Below are positions 55,660 to 64,000 of a stretch of DNA of 64,000 bases, piece after piece. The stretch spans positions 620,001-684,000 of the forward strand of contig NZ_JAFEVL010000048.1 of NCBI RefSeq assembly GCF_016901135.1. Reading direction: 5' to 3'. Source of the DNA: Martinezella lusitana. Lineage in GTDB: Bacteria; Pseudomonadota; Alphaproteobacteria; Rhizobiales; Rhizobiaceae. The notes under the pieces were generated by a model, which was given only the letters and a program-made list of their open reading frames with translations, had not been told where the DNA came from and made no database searches. Both the position numbers and the translations under genes were made by a program. The first letter of the stretch is position 1. Every line of letters begins with the position of its first letter.

Positions 55660-56481
55660 ATGAGCACTGTCGGACAGACCAAACGCATGACGCCCGCCGC
55701 CATCGAAGCGACGAAGGGCACGCGCCCGATCGTCAGCCTGACGGCCTATACGACGCCGATCGCCCGCCTGCTCGATCCGCATTGCGACCTGCTACTGGTC
55801 GGCGATTCCCTCGGCATGGTGCTCTACGGCATGGAGACAACAGTCGGCGTCACGCTGGACATGATGATTGCTCACGGCCAGGGCGTCATGCGCGGCGTCA
55901 AGCATGCCTGCGTCATCGTCGACCTGCCCTTCGGCTCCTATCAGGAATCGAAAGAGCAGGCCTTTCGCAATGCCGCACGAATCCTCAAAGAGACCGGCTG
56001 CGACGGCGTGAAGCTGGAAGGTGGCGAGGAAATGGCTGATACGATCGCTTTCCTCACGGCCCGCGGCATCCCCGTCTTCGGGCATATCGGGCTGATGCCG
56101 CAGCAGGTGAACACCACGGGCGGCTACCGCTCGCTCGGCCGCTCCGACAAGGAAGCCGACAAGATCCGGCGCGACGCCAAGGCGGTTGCCGATGCCGGCG
56201 CCTTCGCCGTGGTCGTCGAGGGCACCGTCGAGCCGCTTGCCCGCGAGATCACCGCCTCGATCAGCATCCCCACCATCGGCATCGGCGCATCCCCCGCCTG
56301 CGACGGCCAGATCCTCGTCTCCGACGACATGCTCGGCTTGTTCAACGATTTCAAGCCACGCTTCGTGAAGCATTTCGCGGAACTGGCCCCCATCATTTCA
56401 AAGGCGGCGGAAACCTATGCGGAAGAAGTAAAGGCACGGACGTTTCCCGGGCCGGAGCACACCTTCCAGCCGAAGAAATAG
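55660..56481 (+). CDS. panB: Ketopantoate hydroxymethyltransferase
   Basis: PanB transfers a hydroxymethyl group from methylene-tetrahydrofolate to 2-ketoisovalerate, the first committed step to pantothenate. It thus draws on the valine pathway served by ilvBH and on folate. Key regions are [18 protein letters not shown] (metal-binding Asp), [19 protein letters not shown] and GHIGLMPQ, plus [17 protein letters not shown] with the catalytic Glu. Length is 273 residues. It is coupled to panC and convergent with the DUF2164 gene. Confidence 0.96.
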   Translation: MSTVGQTKRMTPAAIEATKGTRPIVSLTAYTTPIARLLDPHCDLLLVGDSLGMVLYGMETTVGVTLDMMIAHGQGVMRGVKHACVIVDLPFGSYQESKEQAFRNAARILKETGCDGVKLEGGEEMADTIAFLTARGIPVFGHIGLMPQQVNTTGGYRSLGRSDKEADKIRRDAKAVADAGAFAVVVEGTVEPLAREITASISIPTIGIGASPACDGQILVSDDMLGLFNDFKPRFVKHFAELAPIISKAAETYAEEVKARTFPGPEHTFQPKK

Positions 56482-56489
56482 AGCCGGGT

Positions 56490-56741
56490 TCAGCTCTTGG
56501 CCGGCTCCTTCTCCAACAGGTAGATCGCCTCGCCGAAATCTTCCATCTTGCTCATCAGTGCTGCGTGCGCATCCCGCAGACCCTGATTGTAGTAGTGGTG
56601 GCCAATCTCGGCGGTGAAGAAATCGAGCAGGAATTCGGCGGGCAGCGTGCCGAGCATCTGGTCGAGCTCGTCGGCGAAATAGCGCTGAAGGCGCGCGATC
56701 ATGGCTGCCTTCTCTTCCTTCTCAAAAGTGATCTTCTTCAT
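56490..56741 (-). CDS. DUF2164 domain protein
   Basis: This 83-residue protein of the DUF2164 family opens with MKKITFEKEEKAAMIARLQR, then YFADELDQMLGTLPAEFLLD and FTAEIGHHYYNQGLRDAHAA. It is probably all-helical and cytoplasmic; no function is known. ATG 56741 follows GGAGG; an ATG 36 bases earlier is less likely. It is convergent with panB and divergent from azlC. Confidence 0.85.
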   Translation of the reverse strand: MKKITFEKEEKAAMIARLQRYFADELDQMLGTLPAEFLLDFFTAEIGHHYYNQGLRDAHAALMSKMEDFGEAIYLLEKEPAKS

Positions 56742-56975
56742 ACTCCGCGCCTCCCATTTTGCGAACAAGCCCAACAAGATGGATCAAGGGAATCAATTGA
56801 TCCATCAAGTAAATTGAATTGCCGGCTCTTTGCACACAGCTTACAGCTCCGCCATTGAACAGCGCGCGGGAGCGGACACGCAAGGAGTGCGATCATATTT
56901 GTGATCAGCGCCTGGGGCTGTAAATCCACTATCCGGGATTACGCGCCGGGTTTTCCACGAAGGACAGAGCGGACT

Positions 56976-57698
56976 ATGAGTCGCGCGGAGTTTTTTGACG
57001 GGTTGAAGGGTGGTATTCCCGTCGGCCTTGCAGCAGCGCCCTTCGGTGCCTTGTTTGGCGCTTTGGCGCGCGACCAGGGCATGTCGCTCGGCGAATTGAC
57101 CCTGATGAGCGGCACTGTTTATGCCGGCGCCAGCCAGATGGTGGGGCTGGATCTCTTCGGCCACAACGTCCAGGCTTGGCTCATCGTGCTATCGATCCTG
57201 GCTGTGAACTTTCGCCATGTGCTCTATTCGGCGGCGATTGCCCGCTATATCAGGCACTTCTCCGCGGTCGAAAAATTCTTCACCTTCTTCCTGCTGGTCG
57301 ATCCACAATTTGCCGAAACGGTGAAGCGGCACGAAAGCGGCAAAGCCGTGACCTTCGCCTGGTATTTCGGCTTTGCTGCAATGGTCTATGTTCCCTGGGT
57401 GCTGCTGAGCCTTGCCGGCGGTTTGCTCGGCAGTCTGATCGGCGATCCGAAATCCATCGGCCTCGATATCCTGCTGCCGATCTATTTCCTCGGCATCGTC
57501 ATCGGTTTCCGCAAGCGCGACAACTTCTTGCCCGTCGTGGTGGCCAGCGCCGCCGCTTCGGCCGTCGCCTATCGCTATGTCGGCTCGCCCTGGCATGTCA
57601 GCATCGGAGCGCTCGCCGGCGTCGCCCTCGCTGCTATTCTGCCGCCGGTGAAGGCAAATCGTAAACCCGACCTCGTCCACGAAAACCACGAGGCCTGA
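56976..57698 (+). CDS. azlC: AzlC-type branched-chain amino acid exporter subunit
   Basis: This is the large membrane subunit of the AzlCD/LIV-E exporter, which pumps out leucine, isoleucine and valine. FFDGLKGGIPVGLAAAPFGA opens the protein. GTVYAGASQMVGLDLF and NFRHVLYSAAIARYIRHFSA are characteristic. About seven membrane segments lie in 240 residues. ATG 56976 was chosen over an ATG 75 bases upstream because the family similarity starts there. azlD follows after two bases. Confidence 0.93.
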   Translation: MSRAEFFDGLKGGIPVGLAAAPFGALFGALARDQGMSLGELTLMSGTVYAGASQMVGLDLFGHNVQAWLIVLSILAVNFRHVLYSAAIARYIRHFSAVEKFFTFFLLVDPQFAETVKRHESGKAVTFAWYFGFAAMVYVPWVLLSLAGGLLGSLIGDPKSIGLDILLPIYFLGIVIGFRKRDNFLPVVVASAAASAVAYRYVGSPWHVSIGALAGVALAAILPPVKANRKPDLVHENHEA

Positions 57699-57700
57699 CC

Positions 57701-58012
57701 ATGCTCGATTTCAATCCGCATATGGTCCTGCTGATCCTGGCCGCCGCCGTGGTGACCTTCCTCACGCGCATCGGCGGCTACATCCTCATTGTCAAGATGA
57801 CCCGCATCCCGCCGCGTGTCGAGGCGGCGCTGAATGCAGTGCCTGCGGCGGTGTTGACGACCCTCGTCGCACCCGCCTTCTTCATCGGCGGCTGGGATAT
57901 CAAGGTGGCGATGTTCGCCGCCCTTCTCGTGGGCTTGCGCTATTCCTCGACCTTCATGCTGGTCGCGGGATGGATCGTTGTAATGACTTGGCGGCATTTC
58001 ATCGGCGCGTAA
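57701..58012 (+). CDS. azlD: AzlD-type branched-chain amino acid exporter subunit
   Basis: This is the small membrane subunit that completes the AzlCD exporter. FLTRIGGYILIVKMTRIPPRVEAAL followed by VPAAVLTTLVAPAFF is the family pattern, with three to four hydrophobic segments in 103 residues. It starts two bases after azlC, so the pair is surely cotranscribed. A strong inverted repeat lies just beyond the stop. Confidence 0.92.
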   Translation: MLDFNPHMVLLILAAAVVTFLTRIGGYILIVKMTRIPPRVEAALNAVPAAVLTTLVAPAFFIGGWDIKVAMFAALLVGLRYSSTFMLVAGWIVVMTWRHFIGA

Positions 58013-58023
58013 GACGCCGCAAG

Positions 58024-58055
58024 GCCATCCCGCCTTCACTCGGAAGCGGGATGGC
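58024..58055. terminator. Hairpin between convergent azlD and pepP
   Basis: GCCATCCCGC and GCGGGATGGC are perfect 10-base arms around a 12-base loop. The position between convergent stops suggests a shared terminator, although neither strand has a good U tract. Confidence 0.5.
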
Positions 58056-58065
58056 ATAGTGCGCA

Positions 58066-59901
58066 TTAATGGTTGAGTTCGAGCGTCGCATTCTCCAGCC
58101 AGACCCGAATATCCGCATCATGGATCAGCGGCATCAGCGCTTCACGGGTCCTGGCGTGATACTCGTTCAGCCAATGCAGCTCCTCGTGCGTCAGCAGTTC
58201 CACGAGGACCAGGCTGCGGTCGATTGGGCAGAAGGTCAGCGTTTCGAAGCCCAGCATCGGCATATCACCGCCTTCGATCTCCTCCGGATCGCGGATATAG
58301 ATCAGGTTTTCGATGCGGATGCCGAAATGGCCGGGGCGGTAGTAGCCGGGCTCGTTCGAGAGAATCATGCCGGGCAACAGCTCCTGCGTCGATAGCCGCG
58401 AGATGCGCTGCGGGCCTTCATGCACCGAGAGATAGGAGCCGACGCCATGGCCGGTGCCGTGGGCAAAATCGACGCCGGCCTTCCAGAGCGCGATGCGTGC
58501 CAGCGGGTCGAGATCGCAGCCGCGCGTGCCCTTCGGGAAGCGCGAAGTGCTGATGGCGATCATTCCCTTCAGAACCAGCGTGAAAAGACGCTTCTGCTCT
58601 TCGGGGACGGAGCCGACGCCGACCGTGCGGGTGATATCCGTGGTGCCGTTGATATATTGGGCGCCCGAATCGATCAGGAACAGCTCACCGGCCTGGATCA
58701 ACCGGTCGCTCGCCGTCGTGACGCGATAATGCATGATCGCCGCATGCTCGCCGGCGCCCGAGATCGTATCGAAGGAAATGTCCTTCAGCGGGTTCTGCAT
58801 GCTTTCGCCGACGCGGGCGCGGCAGGCTTCCAGCCGTTCGGCGGCGGTAATTTCCGTCACGGTGCCCGGCTTGGTGGTCTCCAGCCAGTAGAGGAATTCC
58901 ACCATGGCCGCCCCGTCCTGCAGATGAGCTGCGGCGGATCCGTTGATCTCGGCGGCATTCTTGCAGGCGCGCGGGAGCTTGGCGGGATCATTGCCCTCGA
59001 CGACCTCGCCACCCTCGCGACGGATGATATCGGTCAGTGCATAGGAGGCGAGGTCCGGATCGACCAGGATGCGCCCACCATTTGCAGCCGCGAGAGCCAG
59101 CCGCTTGACAAGATCGGACGGCGGCAGCTGCTTGCAGATCTGCGCCAGGTAGGCCTCGGCCTCGACCTTGGTCTTGCACTTGTCGAGGAAGAGCTCGGCC
59201 TCGCCCTCGGCATAGATGATGGCGCGTGCCAGCGGATGCGGTGTGTGCGGCACGTCGCTGCCGCGAATGTTGAAAATCCAGGCAACCGAGGACGGATCGG
59301 TGATCAGGGCCGCCTTGAGATTCTTTTCCCTCAGGCTGGCTGCGATCGTCGCAAGCTTGTCTCTCGCCAATATGCCGGCCTGGCCAATATCCTGAATGAT
59401 GACGCCGCCGAGCGGCTCGGCAGGCCGGTCGCTCCAGAGCCTGTCGAGCGGGTTATGCGGCAAGAAGACCAACTTGCCGTCTATTTCGCCCAGCGCCTTC
59501 TCCAGCCGGCGGACTTCGGCGCCCGTATGCAGCCACGGATCGATGCCGAGCCGGAATCCCTTCTTTGCATTGCGCGGCAGCCAGACATGCGGCGGCTCTT
59601 TCACCAGGTCGCCGCCGGTAAAGACCGTGCGATCCACCTGCTCGGCGAGCTGCGTCACATAACGACCGTCCACGAAAACCACGGCCTGGCTGTGTGTCAC
59701 AAGCGCAACACCTGCCGATCCAGTGAAGCCTGTGAGCCATGCCAGGCGCTCTGAGCATCTGGGCACGTACTCGCCTTGATACTCATCGGCCCGCGGCACG
59801 AGGAAGCCGTCAATGCCGAGATCGCCGAAAGCGGCACGCAAGCCAGTGACGCGTTCGCGGCCGAATTGCGGGGTGGAAGTGACGTCGAAAGACTGGAACA
59901 T
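58066..59901 (-). CDS. pepP: Xaa-Pro aminopeptidase (M24B)
   Basis: This cytoplasmic metallopeptidase removes an N-terminal residue before proline. It has the three-domain long form (611 residues), like eukaryotic and plant-type aminopeptidase P, rather than the roughly 440-residue E. coli PepP. The dinuclear metal ligands are visible in order: Asp in FLIDSGAQY, Asp in NGTTDITR, His in HGTGHGVGSYLSVHEGP, Glu in LSNEPGYY and Glu in IRIENL. It is convergent with azlD. Confidence 0.93.
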   Translation of the reverse strand: MFQSFDVTSTPQFGRERVTGLRAAFGDLGIDGFLVPRADEYQGEYVPRCSERLAWLTGFTGSAGVALVTHSQAVVFVDGRYVTQLAEQVDRTVFTGGDLVKEPPHVWLPRNAKKGFRLGIDPWLHTGAEVRRLEKALGEIDGKLVFLPHNPLDRLWSDRPAEPLGGVIIQDIGQAGILARDKLATIAASLREKNLKAALITDPSSVAWIFNIRGSDVPHTPHPLARAIIYAEGEAELFLDKCKTKVEAEAYLAQICKQLPPSDLVKRLALAAANGGRILVDPDLASYALTDIIRREGGEVVEGNDPAKLPRACKNAAEINGSAAAHLQDGAAMVEFLYWLETTKPGTVTEITAAERLEACRARVGESMQNPLKDISFDTISGAGEHAAIMHYRVTTASDRLIQAGELFLIDSGAQYINGTTDITRTVGVGSVPEEQKRLFTLVLKGMIAISTSRFPKGTRGCDLDPLARIALWKAGVDFAHGTGHGVGSYLSVHEGPQRISRLSTQELLPGMILSNEPGYYRPGHFGIRIENLIYIRDPEEIEGGDMPMLGFETLTFCPIDRSLVLVELLTHEELHWLNEYHARTREALMPLIHDADIRVWLENATLELNH

Positions 59902-60242
59902 GGCTTAATCCGAGACTGGTGGGGAATCCGTGAAATTGAGTAGTGCCAGTATGTTAGAGCATGATTGCTGGAAGTGCGACGTGATTTTCAGGGGAGCGTG
60001 AAAACTGTCCGTGATGTGGCAATTCAAGCCTGCCGTGCCGCCAGAGTTGCCCTCGCCGCCGTTAACGAATCCGCCCATTTCATGAGCATCGCTGGTCAAT
60101 TATGACATCTTCACGGCATGCAATATGCATAACACGCATGGCTCCCATGAGGCGCACCCCCTGCCACGCAAGCGGGCGAGTCGCTATATCCAGCGCATCA
60201 AACGGGGTTCACAACGAACCCAACCGAAAAGGACTGAAAACA
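59902..60242. other. Intergenic region upstream of a small transcript
   Basis: These 341 bases lie between the pepP start (minus) and a 46-codon frame (plus). The pepP promoter must be here. A near-palindrome ATGCAATATGCAT lies near 60118-60130. No gene or firm promoter was recognised. Confidence 0.45.
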
Positions 60243-60383
60243 ATGCCTATCTCCCGCTCTGCATATGTTAGCCCGGCGCTGGCTGGCGAGCGTCGCACCG
60301 TACGCCACTCCGTCGGCTCGCTTCGTCAGCTTGAAGTCGAAACGTCCAGGGCAATCGGCACAAGCCGTGGCGATCGCCACTAA
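60243..60383 (+). CDS. Small hypothetical protein of 46 residues
   Basis: This is a short frame reading from MPISRSAYVSPALAGERR to SRGDRH, basic and without a membrane segment. AAGGA lies about ten bases before the ATG, and a strong intrinsic terminator ends the same strand 140 bases beyond the stop. The transcription unit therefore looks real even if the peptide may not be. No family was recognised. A small regulatory RNA is the main alternative. Confidence 0.45.
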   Translation: MPISRSAYVSPALAGERRTVRHSVGSLRQLEVETSRAIGTSRGDRH

Positions 60384-60518
60384 GAGTTCATGAGCTACGC
60401 GTTCTAATTCGGTCGCGGTCCGGTACTCCTCCTCCCTCCCCGGATCATGATCAGAACGCTAGAGCCTGCTTGAGCACTCCTCCACACGCTCGCGGGCAAG
60501 ATCGGTTTAGGCCGATCC

Positions 60519-60546
60519 AAGGCGGTGCTTCGGCACCGCCTTTTTT
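60519..60546 (+). terminator. Strong intrinsic terminator with UUCG loop
   Basis: GGCGGTGC and GCACCGCC form a perfect 8-bp stem closed by TTCG, an especially stable tetraloop, followed by six T residues. It points to a plus-strand transcript ending here, which must be the small unit starting before 60243. Confidence 0.92.
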
Positions 60547-60588
60547 ATTTCCTCTCGTCCGAGACAGGACTGCGGAAAAGCGACCGGC

Positions 60589-61467
60589 TCAAGGCCGGTC
60601 GAGATGGATGGTGACCCAGCCGTTGCGCCAGATGGTGCGCACATGGCGCAGCTTCGCACCATTATAAGCCGCCAGAACCTTCCAGCGCTGCTCGGCGAGA
60701 ATGCCGGAAAGAACAACCGAGCCGCCCGGCGCCAGATGTGCCACAAGTTGCGGCGCCATCTTGATCAGCGGGCGCGCAAGAATATTGGCGATGATCAGAT
60801 CGAACGGTCCATGACGCGAAAAGGCCGTGGAATGAAAGCCCGGCGCGGTCTCCAGCGCGATGCCGGACGCAATGCCGTTGCGGCGGACATTTTCGCGCGC
60901 GACGCGCACGGCGACCGGATCGATGTCGGTGGCGAGAACCGGAATATTGCGCAGCTTGCGCACCCCGATCGCCAGCACGCCGCTGCCGGTGCCGAGATCG
61001 AGGGCGTTGCGGACCTGCCGGCTGGCAAGAACCTTTTCGATGGTCTCCAGGCAGCCTGCCGTGGTGCCGTGATGGCCGGTGCCGAAGGCCTGGCCGGCAT
61101 CGATCTCGATGGCGATATCGCTCGAACCAATCTTGTCACGGTCGTGGGAACCGTGCACCAGAAAGCGCCCGGCGCGGACCGGCTTCAACCCCTCCAGCGA
61201 CTTGGCAATCCAGTCGATATCCGGAATCACTTCCTTTTTGACGGTAAGCTCGGGAAAGGTCGGCTTCAGCAAGGCCGCAAAGCGAGCGCGCACCTCGTCT
61301 TCATCATCCGCGTAGAGATAGATCGAGGTTTCCCAGATGTCCCTCTTCTCATCGATCTCGCTGGTAGCGATTGGCAACTCTTCGTCTTCGAACACCGGCG
61401 TCATCAGATCGAGGATCTGCTCTGCCTTTTTCTCGGTCGTCGTCACATAAAGGCGGATTTCACTCAA
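60589..61467 (-). CDS. prmA: Ribosomal protein L11 methyltransferase
   Basis: PrmA trimethylates lysines and the N-terminus of ribosomal protein L11. The N-terminal substrate-recognition domain begins SEIRLYVTTTEKKAEQILD. The SAM-binding core has AFGTGHHGTTAGCLE, NALDLGTGSGVLAIG and LATDIDPVAV, and the IIANILARPL motif follows. Length is 292 residues. TTG 61467 gives the expected family N-terminus and lies 20 bases after the preceding stop; the longer frame to 61509 would overlap that gene. It is third in an SCO1-monooxygenase-prmA operon. Confidence 0.92.
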   Translation of the reverse strand: MSEIRLYVTTTEKKAEQILDLMTPVFEDEELPIATSEIDEKRDIWETSIYLYADDEDEVRARFAALLKPTFPELTVKKEVIPDIDWIAKSLEGLKPVRAGRFLVHGSHDRDKIGSSDIAIEIDAGQAFGTGHHGTTAGCLETIEKVLASRQVRNALDLGTGSGVLAIGVRKLRNIPVLATDIDPVAVRVARENVRRNGIASGIALETAPGFHSTAFSRHGPFDLIIANILARPLIKMAPQLVAHLAPGGSVVLSGILAEQRWKVLAAYNGAKLRHVRTIWRNGWVTIHLDRP

Positions 61468-61487
61468 CTCGTCGCTCTTTCTCGTTC

Positions 61488-62636
61488 TTACTCGGCCCAA
61501 TCGATCCAAGGTGGCTTTGGCGTATCGTAACCGGCTACACTCTGAAGCAGGGCCAGCCGGGCCGGGCCGAATCGCAAGAGTAGCGGTGCCAACAGATTGC
61601 GCGCCGCAATGGCCAGCGGATTTGTCATAGTGATCAGTCGCGTCAGGCCATGGGTCTGCTTCAACACCTGCTTCACGGCGGGAATTCTCAGCGCCGAATA
61701 CTCCTGTTCTCGCCCTTCCGCAATGAGCCAGGCAAGCCAGCAGGCATCTTCGATGCCAAGGTTCATGCCGCGCGCGCCGGCTGGCGAATGGATGTGGGCA
61801 GCATCACCGGCCAGAAACACATTGCCCTTCGCCATCGGCTCGACATGGCGAAAGTGAATGCGGAACTGCGAGGTCCAGGTCTTCTCGGCAACCTTGGCCG
61901 GATGAACGATACGGCTTTCGAAACCCTCGAGCGTCGAGATATAGCGTATGACATCGGCAGCGACAGGCAGGCGCCCGATCATGCCCGGATCGAAGAGCGA
62001 GATCTCGGCGACATGCGTATCGACCGGCCCGTCGTAGCGGAAATCCGCAATATAGAAATAGGCCTCCAGCGCTTCGCCGGGGAAACCGGCACCCAACGCC
62101 TTGCGCACACCAGAATGCGCACCATCGGCACCGACGAGGATATCCGGCCGAACCGTTTCCATCGCGCCGTCGGCATGCCGGAGCGTAACCTCCGGCTTCT
62201 GCAAATCGGTTACCTCGCCTGCGACAACAGCCGTTTGCCACTCCGGCGTAATGCCATGGGCCGAAAGCGCCTCGATCAGCAAGCGCTCGGTGCGGCCCTG
62301 CGCCAGAGCATGAATGGCGCTGAAGCGGCCTTTCACCTGTCGGGTATCCAGCTCGATGAGAGTTTTCCCACCAGAGCGAACGCGAAACTGTTCGATGGGT
62401 TGAGCAGCGGCGATGATGCGTTCACCGACGCCGCAGGCGGAAAGCAGCGTCAGCGTGCGTGCGTTGACACCAAGAGCGCGGCTCTCCTCGACAGGCGTCG
62501 GGTCCGTGCCGTCATCGATGATACGCGGCGCAAAGCCGCGCCGGGCAAGCTCAAGCGCGGCGGTTAGGCCGACAGGCCCCGCCCCCGCAATCAGGATGGA
62601 TCTGGATTTCTTTTGGCCGCCTACCTCGTCGCCCAT
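61488..62636 (-). CDS. FAD-dependent monooxygenase (PheA/TfdB type)
   Basis: This is a flavin hydroxylase of the FAD_binding_3 family. The dinucleotide motif is ILIAGAGPVGLTAALELARRG (residues 14-34), the DG motif is ILVGADGAHSGVRKALG, and the GD motif is FLAGDAAHIHSPAGARGMNLG. Length is 382 residues. Relatives hydroxylate aromatic compounds or act in ubiquinone synthesis; the substrate here is unknown. It begins eight bases after the SCO1-like stop and ends 20 bases before prmA. Confidence 0.9.
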   Translation of the reverse strand: MGDEVGGQKKSRSILIAGAGPVGLTAALELARRGFAPRIIDDGTDPTPVEESRALGVNARTLTLLSACGVGERIIAAAQPIEQFRVRSGGKTLIELDTRQVKGRFSAIHALAQGRTERLLIEALSAHGITPEWQTAVVAGEVTDLQKPEVTLRHADGAMETVRPDILVGADGAHSGVRKALGAGFPGEALEAYFYIADFRYDGPVDTHVAEISLFDPGMIGRLPVAADVIRYISTLEGFESRIVHPAKVAEKTWTSQFRIHFRHVEPMAKGNVFLAGDAAHIHSPAGARGMNLGIEDACWLAWLIAEGREQEYSALRIPAVKQVLKQTHGLTRLITMTNPLAIAARNLLAPLLLRFGPARLALLQSVAGYDTPKPPWIDWAE

Positions 62637-62644
62637 CTTGGCCC

Positions 62645-63247
62645 CTATCCCTTCTTGATCAGGTTCTCCAGTTTCTTCACCGCCACGTCGGGATCCTCCT
62701 GGTAGGCAATGGTTCCGGCAAAACTCCCGGCCGAATCCAGCAGGAAAACCGAGGCGGTATGATCCATCGTATAATCGCCGTTCGGCTGCTTCTCGTCTAC
62801 CGGCACCTTCTTGGCATAGACACGGAACCCCTTGACCATGTCCATCACCTTGGAGGGATCGCCTGAAATGCCGGTAATGCGCTTGGATACGTTGGAAACA
62901 TACTGGTTCATGATTTCAGGCGTATCGCGCGCGGGATCTACAGTCACGAAATAGGCATTGAGCTTGGTGCCATCGGGATCGACCTTCTGCAGCCAACCGT
63001 CCAGTTCGAACAGGGTCGTCGGGCAGACATCCGGGCAATGCGTATAGCCGAAGAACACGGCCGAGGGCTTGCTGCGAAACGCCTGATCGCTGATCGGCTG
63101 GCCGCTCTGCGAGACCAGCGTGAAAGGCACGCCATAGGGTCCCGCTACGGCCGCCTCGGGCGCCCTGCCGTTTCCAAAGCTCAGCCAGCCCAATATCCCG
63201 GCCACGATCAACACGGCCACCCAGACACCAATTCGCACGCTTTTCAT
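62645..63247 (-). CDS. SCO1/SenC copper chaperone
   Basis: This is a thioredoxin-fold protein that delivers copper to the CuA centre of cytochrome c oxidase. One N-terminal membrane anchor is at residues 7-24, so the domain faces the periplasm. The copper ligands are Cys71 and Cys75 (GYTHCPDVCP) and His163 (MDHTASVFLL). Length is 200 residues. ATG 63247 has AAGGA ten bases upstream; the frame's 33-residue upstream extension is not hydrophobic and is dropped. It is first in the operon. Confidence 0.94.
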   Translation of the reverse strand: MKSVRIGVWVAVLIVAGILGWLSFGNGRAPEAAVAGPYGVPFTLVSQSGQPISDQAFRSKPSAVFFGYTHCPDVCPTTLFELDGWLQKVDPDGTKLNAYFVTVDPARDTPEIMNQYVSNVSKRITGISGDPSKVMDMVKGFRVYAKKVPVDEKQPNGDYTMDHTASVFLLDSAGSFAGTIAYQEDPDVAVKKLENLIKKG

Positions 63248-63710
63248 GACTGCAATTCCTTGATGGGCCCCCACCGTCGAGCCCGCCTGAAAAATGGCGG
63301 AGGACGGCCTTCCAGCCGGTGTAGCGGCTCGTCGTGGAGGACGCAATTCAACAAGACGTTTTGAAGATGCCGAAATCGTCGCAGCGGGGAGCCTCGAAGT
63401 CTCAAGCGTCCTCCGGCTCTTCCTTGCCTTGCCCTTTCGGGCAGACCGAGGCGAAATCCGCCTCTGTGTTAAACCAATCCTAACCTGTCCGCGCCAACAT
63501 CAACCACAAAAGTAAGACTCGACTTCGCCGGCCGCAAGGAAAGCGCGGCAGACCGATTTCTTTCAGAAGGGCATGACGCCCGCCGGATCAGCCAGGCGTT
63601 ATCAGCCGAAGCCACCGGATGCTGCCGCTGCCCAAGCTGCTCCAGCCGATCCCTCTTTTTTCAATCGCTAGCGTCGCGTGCCGCCGACGCCAAACGGGAA
63701 GTCCTCAATC
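63248..63710. other. Intergenic region between divergent SCO1-like and cheW genes
   Basis: These 463 bases hold promoters for both sides. A GAGGCG-AAATC-CGCCTC inverted repeat lies near 63450-63466. Short open frames here lack any similarity I recognise. No RNA gene or clear promoter boxes were seen. Confidence 0.5.
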
Positions 63711-64000
63711 ATGACGAACGCCATCAAACAATCGGGCGCCTACCTGGAAATCGTCTCCTTCCATCTCGGCGATCAGGAATTTTGCATCGATATCATGGCC
63801 ATCCGCGAAATCCGCGGATGGGCGCCGGTAACGCCCATGCCGCATACGCCGCCTTACGTGCTCGGCCTCATCAACCTGCGCGGTGCTGTCATCCCGGTCA
63901 TCGACATGGCCTGCCGTCTCGGTATGAAAATGACGGAGCCGTCCGAGCGCTCGGCGATCATCGTTACGGATATCGCCGGCAAGCTCGTTGGCCTCCTGGT
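63711..64000 (+). CDS. cheW: Chemotaxis coupling protein CheW, cut at the window edge
   Basis: CheW couples chemoreceptors to the histidine kinase CheA. The visible 96 residues show the CheW fold: YLEIVSFHLGDQEFCIDIMA, IREIRGWAPVTPMPHTPPYV, LGLINLRGAVIPVIDM and AIIVTDIAGKLVGLLV. The C-terminal part is outside the window. No other chemotaxis gene is inside, so whether it belongs to a full cluster cannot be judged. Confidence 0.95.
   Translation, partial: MTNAIKQSGAYLEIVSFHLGDQEFCIDIMAIREIRGWAPVTPMPHTPPYVLGLINLRGAVIPVIDMACRLGMKMTEPSERSAIIVTDIAGKLVGLL

Noticed and set aside
58420-59754. An open frame of 444 codons on the plus strand
   Set aside because: It is antisense to the aminopeptidase gene, which has all metal ligands in order.
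1-64000. CRISPR arrays, prophage, insertion sequences, rRNA, ordinary tRNA genes and metabolite riboswitches
   Set aside because: No regularly spaced repeats, integrase or transposase genes, cloverleaf tRNAs, rRNA segments or recognisable riboswitch motifs were found by reading both strands.

Overview
The window looks like chromosomal DNA of an alphaproteobacterium of the Rhizobiaceae, probably Rhizobium or a close relative. The main reasons are a two-piece, circularly permuted tmRNA gene whose tag reads ANDNYAEARLAA, an alphaproteobacterial-type SspB beside it, an ilvB leader that starts almost without a 5' UTR, the hflK-hflC-degP order, GC-rich coding sequence, and frequent TTG and GTG starts. 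Genus and species cannot be fixed from the sequence alone. No phage, integrase, insertion sequence or CRISPR array was seen.

Layout. 0-2.3 kb: a LysE exporter and a cobalt-type nitrile hydratase operon (alpha, beta, accessory), cut by the left edge. 2.5-7.1 kb: an aldo/keto reductase, a one-module KpsC-type capsule glycosyltransferase, and ilvB/ilvH preceded by an attenuator with an 18-residue leader peptide. 7.3-16.9 kb: a HerA-like ATPase, miaA and serB with overlapping divergent starts, two tandem acetyltransferases, then folA, hflK, hflC and degP on the minus strand. 17.0-26.3 kb: an accessory-looking block between folA and thyA, with a branched-chain-amino-acid-type ABC transporter (livG is broken by a deletion/frameshift), two DUF1932 dehydrogenases, a LysR regulator with two DNA-binding domains, an XRE-cupin regulator and a PAT-type acetyltransferase. 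26.4-29.1 kb: thyA, ssrA (tmRNA), sspB, a DUF4169 gene and a ribbon-helix-helix gene. 29.1-34.5 kb: a large AsmA-like protein and an FAD-linked 2-hydroxyacid dehydrogenase. 34.8-39.8 kb: a polar amino-acid ABC transporter, an AraC regulator, a DUF2000 gene and an OmpA-type lipoprotein. 40.0-45.6 kb: an isolated flagellin and an RND efflux pump with its adaptor. 45.9-51.3 kb: UvrD/PcrA helicase, an inverted pair of palindromic repeats beside a small GIY-YIG nuclease, a FucP-type sugar permease and nicotinamidase. 51.4-54.5 kb: a GT4 glycosyltransferase, a polysaccharide flippase-like protein and a DUF1801 gene. 54.8-60.4 kb: panC-panB, DUF2164, azlC-azlD, aminopeptidase P and a small transcript with a UUCG-loop terminator. 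60.6-64 kb: an SCO1-monooxygenase-prmA operon and the start of cheW.

How the genes fit together. ilvBH and panBC feed branched-chain amino acid and pantothenate synthesis (PanB uses the valine precursor ketoisovalerate), while azlCD and the liv-like transporter move related compounds. The ssrA-sspB pair tags stalled peptides and delivers them to ClpXP. HflKC and DegP serve envelope quality control. folA and thyA couple folate and dTMP synthesis but are here separated by about 9.4 kb. The points most worth a second look are the near-leaderless ilv attenuator, the SspB-like peptide at the N-terminus of the DUF4169 protein, the double-HTH LysR, the broken livG, the GIY-YIG/palindrome association and the EF-hand-like loop in DegP.
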